From assembly GCA_902494375.1 (NCBI GenBank), contig CABUTL010000043.1, positions 1-8,382 on the forward strand: a stretch of 8,382 bases of DNA, in the 5' to 3' direction. The notes under the pieces were generated by a model. That model saw only the letters and a list, made by a program, of their open reading frames with translations, ran no database searches and had not been told where the DNA came from. The stretch comes from an uncultured Collinsella sp. GTDB taxonomy: Bacteria > Actinomycetota > Coriobacteriia > Coriobacteriales > Coriobacteriaceae. Made by a program: the position numbers and the translations under genes. Positions 6,032 through 8,382 of this stretch are shown one piece after another. Every line of letters begins with the position of its first letter. Within the stretch, counting starts at the first letter, position 1.

Positions 6032-7492
6032 TTAGCGCACCTGAGCGACGTATGCGACGTTGGTCGAGGAGACCTTGTCCTCGAGCTGGACGCTCATGCG
6101 GGGATCGCCGGCGGTAGCGACGGTCAGATCGCCGGCCTCGACGTAGCCGAGCTCCTTAGCGGTCTCGATCGCCTTGACGATCGTGCCGTTGACGGTGCCC
6201 TGGGTAATCTCGGCCTGATGCGGGATAACGCCCCAGTACATGATCATCTGCTGGACGGCCCACTCGTGGCGGGAGAACGCGCAGATCGGCATGTTGGGAC
6301 GGAAGTGCGAAATCAGGCGAGCGGTACGACCGGTGGTCGTCGGCACGGTGATGCACTTGGCGCCAACGGTGGTGGCCATGTTCACAGCGGACATACCCAC
6401 AACGTTGTTGACGACGCGGGTGCCGTGAGCGTCAGCCGGAACCTCGAGCGGGGCGTGAGCCGGGAGGTACTTCTCGGTCTCGAGAGCAATGCTGGCCTGC
6501 ATCTTAACGGCCTCGACCGGGTACTTACCAGCAGCGGACTCGCCAGAGAGCATAACGGCGTCGGTGCCGTCGTAAATGGCGTTAGCAACGTCGGCAACCT
6601 CGGCGCGCGTCGGGCGCGGGTTCTGCTGCATGGAGTCGAGCATCTGCGTAGCGGTGATAACGGGCTTGTAGGCTGCGTTGCACTTAGCGATGATTTCCTT
6701 CTGGATGTGCGGAACGAGCTCGGGCTTGATCTCGATGCCCAGGTCGCCACGGGCGACCATGATGCCGTCGGAAGCCTCGAGGATCTCGTCGAAGTTCTCG
6801 ACGCCCAGGGCGCACTCGATCTTCGGGAAGATCGTCACGTGCTCGCCGCCGTTCTCGCGGCAAAGCTCGCGGATGCCGCGGACGGACTCGCCGTCACGGA
6901 TGAAGGAAGCGGCGATGTAGTCGATGTTCTCGGTCAGGCCAAAGAGGATGTCCTGACGATCGCGCTCGGTGATAGCGGGCAGCGAGATGTTGACGTTGGG
7001 CATGTTAACACCCTTGCGCTCGCCGATCAGGCCGTCGTTCTTGACGACGCAGGTCATGTCCTGGCCGTCGACGGACTCGACCTCGAGGGCAACCAGGCCG
7101 TCATCGATCAGGATGAGGGAGCCCTTCTCGACCTCGGAGGGCAGAGCCAGGTAGTCGAGGGAGATGTGCTCAGAGGTGCCGTGGAAATCCTCGGACGTGG
7201 GCTGAGCGGTGACGACGATCTTGTCGCCGGTCTTGACGGCAACCTTCTTGCCGTCGACCAGAAGGCCGGTGCGGACCTCGGGGCCCTTGGTGTCGAGCAG
7301 GATGCCGACGGGCAGACCGAGCTCCTTGGAAATACGACGGACGCGCTCGATGCGACCGTGGTGCTCGTCGTAGGATCCGTGCGAGAAGTTAAAACGGGCG
7401 ACGTTCATGCCCGCCTTGATCATCTCACGGATGGTCTCGTCGCTATCGCAGGCGGGACCCATGGTGCATACAATCTTGGTGCGCTTGTACAT
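6032..7492 (-). CDS. pyk: Pyruvate kinase
   Basis: Cytoplasmic glycolytic enzyme transferring phosphate from phosphoenolpyruvate to ADP, giving pyruvate and ATP. It has 486 residues, the normal length for the short form; the extra C-terminal PEP-utiliser-like domain of Bacillus-type enzymes is absent. The barrel carries RFNFSHG (33-39; Arg33, Asn35, Ser37), LLDTKGPEVRTG (65-76; Asp67, Thr68, Arg74), and the active-site signature around FPKIECALGVENFDEIL (222-238) with Lys224 and Glu226 plus Asp250 in ARGDLG. These supply the catalytic lysine and the Mg2+ ligands. The B domain inserts at about 76-165, and the C-terminal allosteric domain begins near 345. Glu108 in GTSEHISLDY aligns by eye with the residue linked to K+ dependence, so a K+-activated enzyme is likely (inference). 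The ATG at 7492 has GGAGG 5 nt upstream. It is monocistronic, convergent with the phospholipase-like gene and divergent from the cation ATPase. Confidence 0.97.
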   Translation of the reverse strand: MYKRTKIVCTMGPACDSDETIREMIKAGMNVARFNFSHGSYDEHHGRIERVRRISKELGLPVGILLDTKGPEVRTGLLVDGKKVAVKTGDKIVVTAQPTSEDFHGTSEHISLDYLALPSEVEKGSLILIDDGLVALEVESVDGQDMTCVVKNDGLIGERKGVNMPNVNISLPAITERDRQDILFGLTENIDYIAASFIRDGESVRGIRELCRENGGEHVTIFPKIECALGVENFDEILEASDGIMVARGDLGIEIKPELVPHIQKEIIAKCNAAYKPVITATQMLDSMQQNPRPTRAEVADVANAIYDGTDAVMLSGESAAGKYPVEAVKMQASIALETEKYLPAHAPLEVPADAHGTRVVNNVVGMSAVNMATTVGAKCITVPTTTGRTARLISHFRPNMPICAFSRHEWAVQQMIMYWGVIPHQAEITQGTVNGTIVKAIETAKELGYVEAGDLTVATAGDPRMSVQLEDKVSSTNVAYVAQVR

Positions 7493-7555
7493 TCAGACCT
7501 CCATCTGACATCGTCTTGCGCTGATAGATAAACCATAAGAAATAAAACTGAGATG

Positions 7556-7587
7556 ATTATAACGAAATGACGACCGAATACCCTCAA
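7556..7587 (-). promoter_or_regulatory. Candidate pyk promoter
   Basis: On the minus strand there is a perfect TATAAT (plus coordinates 7556-7561). The best -35-like hexamer, TTGAGG (7582-7587), is 20 bp away, longer than optimal, so the promoter may rely on an activator or on the perfect -10. Transcription would start near 7549, leaving a leader of about 57 nt before the pyk ATG. Confidence 0.5.
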
Positions 7588-7641
7588 AAATCGACCGTAT
7601 GCCGAATTAGAAGTTCATTTTTTGCGGTAAAAACGGTATAT

Positions 7642-7727
7642 GAAAAAACTTTATCAACCGTTCTGACCGCTGCTATCTGGGCGATATTTCAGTTTGACGA
7701 TGCGCCGAAGAAAAAACGTTTTATCAA
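7642..7727 (+). repeat. Two-copy direct repeat in the pyk/ATPase intergenic region
   Basis: GAAAAAAC followed by TTTATCAA occurs at 7642-7657 and again, with two extra bases (GT) between the halves, at 7710-7727. The copies are about 70 bp apart, centre to centre. The second copy contains the perfect palindrome AAAACGTTTT (7713-7722). They could be binding sites of a regulator acting on pyk, the ATPase gene or both, or simply chance in A/T-rich DNA. Confidence 0.45.
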
Positions 7728-7770
7728 GGTTGAGCATCACACGGTCTGCATCGTTGCACTCGAGCCGTGT

Positions 7771-7782
7771 TTCCAATTGGAA
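7771..7782. promoter_or_regulatory. 12-bp perfect palindrome upstream of the ATPase promoter
   Basis: TTCCAATTGGAA is its own reverse complement. It ends 4 bp before the candidate -35 hexamer at 7787, a place where an activator or repressor dimer could act on the cation ATPase promoter. No known regulator is recognised from the sequence. Confidence 0.35.
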
Positions 7783-7786
7783 TGTT

Positions 7787-7816
7787 TTGGCTAGACGCGC
7801 CGCTTTGGGGTACCAT
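7787..7816 (+). promoter_or_regulatory. Candidate promoter of the P-type ATPase gene
   Basis: TTGGCT (7787-7792, 4 of 6 matches to TTGACA) and TACCAT (7811-7816, 4 of 6 matches to TATAAT) are spaced by 18 bp. Transcription would begin near 7823, leaving a leader of about 112 nt that contains the structured element described next. Neither hexamer is strong. Confidence 0.4.
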
Positions 7817-7830
7817 AGCTCCACTATCAA

Positions 7831-7927
7831 CTGCCGCTCAGCACGGCAGCCTTGATGAGCCCTTGCCCTTCTCCTGGGAATTATGATCGGGCATCAATCT
7901 GCTGAGTGGCCCGAATCCCAGGAGGGG
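7831..7927 (+). promoter_or_regulatory. Structured 5' leader, candidate translational riboswitch
   Basis: Several helices can be read directly. Hairpin C: CTGCCG (7831-7836) with CGGCAG (7844-7849), loop CTCAGCA (7837-7843). Helix A: 7868-7879 with 7916-7927, nine Watson-Crick pairs (CTCCTGGGA with TCCCAGGAG), then two G-U pairs and a G-C; it buries the whole Shine-Dalgarno AGGAGGGG (7920-7927). Hairpin B inside it: TCGGGC (7887-7892) with GCCCGA (7909-7914), whose loop contains TGCTGAG (7900-7906), exactly complementary to loop C. A competing helix pairs TTGATG (7852-7857) and CCC (7860-7862) with GGGCATCAA (7889-7897) and would break hairpin B. No T-tract terminator is present, so control would act on translation. 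I did not find the conserved sequences I know for the yybP-ykoY, M-box, ydaO or cobalamin classes. Confidence 0.5.
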
Positions 7928-7934
7928 ACTCTAT

Positions 7935-8382
7935 ATGCAAAAGGAATACCTGTCCGCCGCGGCGGAGGTGCTCAGCGACCAGGGCGTCGATGAGAACCTC
8001 GGCCTGAGCAACGACGAGGCGTCGTCGCGCCTCGCCAAGACAGGCCCTAACAAGCTCGAGGAAGCCGAGAAAACGCCGCTGTGGAAGCGTTTCTTTGAGC
8101 AGATGGCCGACCCCATGGTCATCATGTTGATCGTTGCCGCCGTTATCAGCGCGCTCACGGGTATGGTCAAGGGCGAGCCCGACTTTGCCGATGTCGCCAT
8201 CATCATGTTCGTCGTTATCGTCAACTCGGTGCTGGGCGTGGTCCAGGAGGCTAAAAGCGAGGAGGCCCTCGAGGCCCTGCAGGAGATGAGCGCGGCGCAG
8301 TCCAAGGTGCTGCGCGACGGCAAGCTCGTGCACCTGCCGAGCGCCGAGCTCGTGCCCGGCGATGTGATCATGCTCGAGGCGG
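7935..8382 (+). CDS. P-type cation (calcium-type) ATPase, N-terminal part
   Basis: Membrane pump of the P2 type that uses ATP to move a cation, most likely Ca2+, out of the cell. Only the first 149 codons are in the window and the frame stays open to the edge, so the phosphorylation site (DKTGT) and nucleotide domain cannot be seen. Visible parts are the cytosolic N-terminal domain with TGPNKLEE (36-43), helix M1 (about 60-76, DPMVIMLIVAAVIS) and helix M2 (about 84-104) running into VNSVLGVVQEAKSEEALEALQ. The start of the actuator domain follows, with LRDGKLVHLPSAELVPGDV (126-144). The N..G..QE..AE.AL pattern after M2 is typical of the calcium/sodium-pump-like bacterial subfamily. The ATG at 7935 has AGGAGGGG 7 nt upstream, but that site is predicted to be sequestered by leader RNA. 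Divergent from pyk. Ion specificity is inferred from subfamily resemblance only. Confidence 0.9.
   Translation, partial: MQKEYLSAAAEVLSDQGVDENLGLSNDEASSRLAKTGPNKLEEAEKTPLWKRFFEQMADPMVIMLIVAAVISALTGMVKGEPDFADVAIIMFVVIVNSVLGVVQEAKSEEALEALQEMSAAQSKVLRDGKLVHLPSAELVPGDVIMLEA

Larger units (their letters stand above)
7562..7786. other. AT-rich divergent intergenic region, no convincing gene
   Basis: Between the pyk promoter and the ATPase promoter the base composition drops sharply relative to the coding DNA on either side, with several A and T runs. A 75-codon open frame crosses it on the plus strand (7567-7794), but it has no ribosome-binding site before its ATG (AACGAA precedes it), its 5' end lies next to the pyk promoter, and its composition is unlike its neighbours. 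I read the region as regulatory DNA holding the repeats listed separately. Confidence 0.6.

Noticed and set aside
5897..7531. 544-codon open frame on the plus strand opposite pyk
   Set aside because: It mirrors the pyruvate kinase codons, runs through the pyk terminator hairpin and the pyk start, and gives a repetitive Asp/Gly/Leu-rich product typical of an antisense shadow.
7567..7794. Small plus-strand frame of 75 codons in the pyk/ATPase intergenic region
   Set aside because: No Shine-Dalgarno before the ATG, composition unlike neighbouring genes, beginning almost on the pyk promoter and ending over the ATPase -35. It has one hydrophobic stretch but no family resemblance that I can see.

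Overview
The window is a gene-dense, high-GC bacterial chromosome segment with strong G/C preference at third codon positions, so long antisense shadow frames are everywhere. The gene set (pheT, a cobalt/nickel ECF transporter, a Zn-dependent phospholipase-C-like protein, pyruvate kinase, a P-type cation ATPase) together with base composition suggests an anaerobic Coriobacteriia actinobacterium such as Collinsella. That assignment is inference from composition and recall, not from a marker gene.

Layout. 1-1941 (+): 3' part of pheT, cut by the window's left edge. 1942-2187: an intergenic region packing a probable pheT terminator, a good promoter whose -35 lies in the terminator loop, and a perfect dyad GTGTTAC-N14-GTAACAC just after the predicted transcription start, which resembles NikR operators. 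2188-4902 (+): a three-gene operon cbiM-cbiQ-cbiO. CbiM carries its own C-terminal membrane domain and there is no separate cbiN; cbiQ overlaps cbiM, and cbiO uses a TTG start. 4983-5831 (+): a soluble Zn-dependent phospholipase-C-family protein of unknown role. 5832-6031: convergent intergenic region with a strong terminator for the minus-strand pyk gene. 6032-7492 (-): pyruvate kinase. 7493-7934: divergent AT-rich intergenic region with repeats and palindromes, then an unusually structured 5' leader. 7935-8382 (+): first 149 codons of a P-type (calcium-type) cation ATPase, cut by the right edge.

How the parts fit: the ECF transporter imports Co2+ or Ni2+; the operator-like dyad and the Met1-His2/His67 metal site of CbiM tilt the reading towards nickel and NikR control, but this is unproven. 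The most interesting element is the leader of the P-type ATPase gene (about 7823-7934). A 12-pair helix covers the Shine-Dalgarno sequence, two hairpins have 7-nt perfectly complementary loops (possible kissing interaction), and a competing helix could undo the arrangement. This looks like a translational riboswitch or other RNA sensor for a cation pump; I did not recognise a known class in it.
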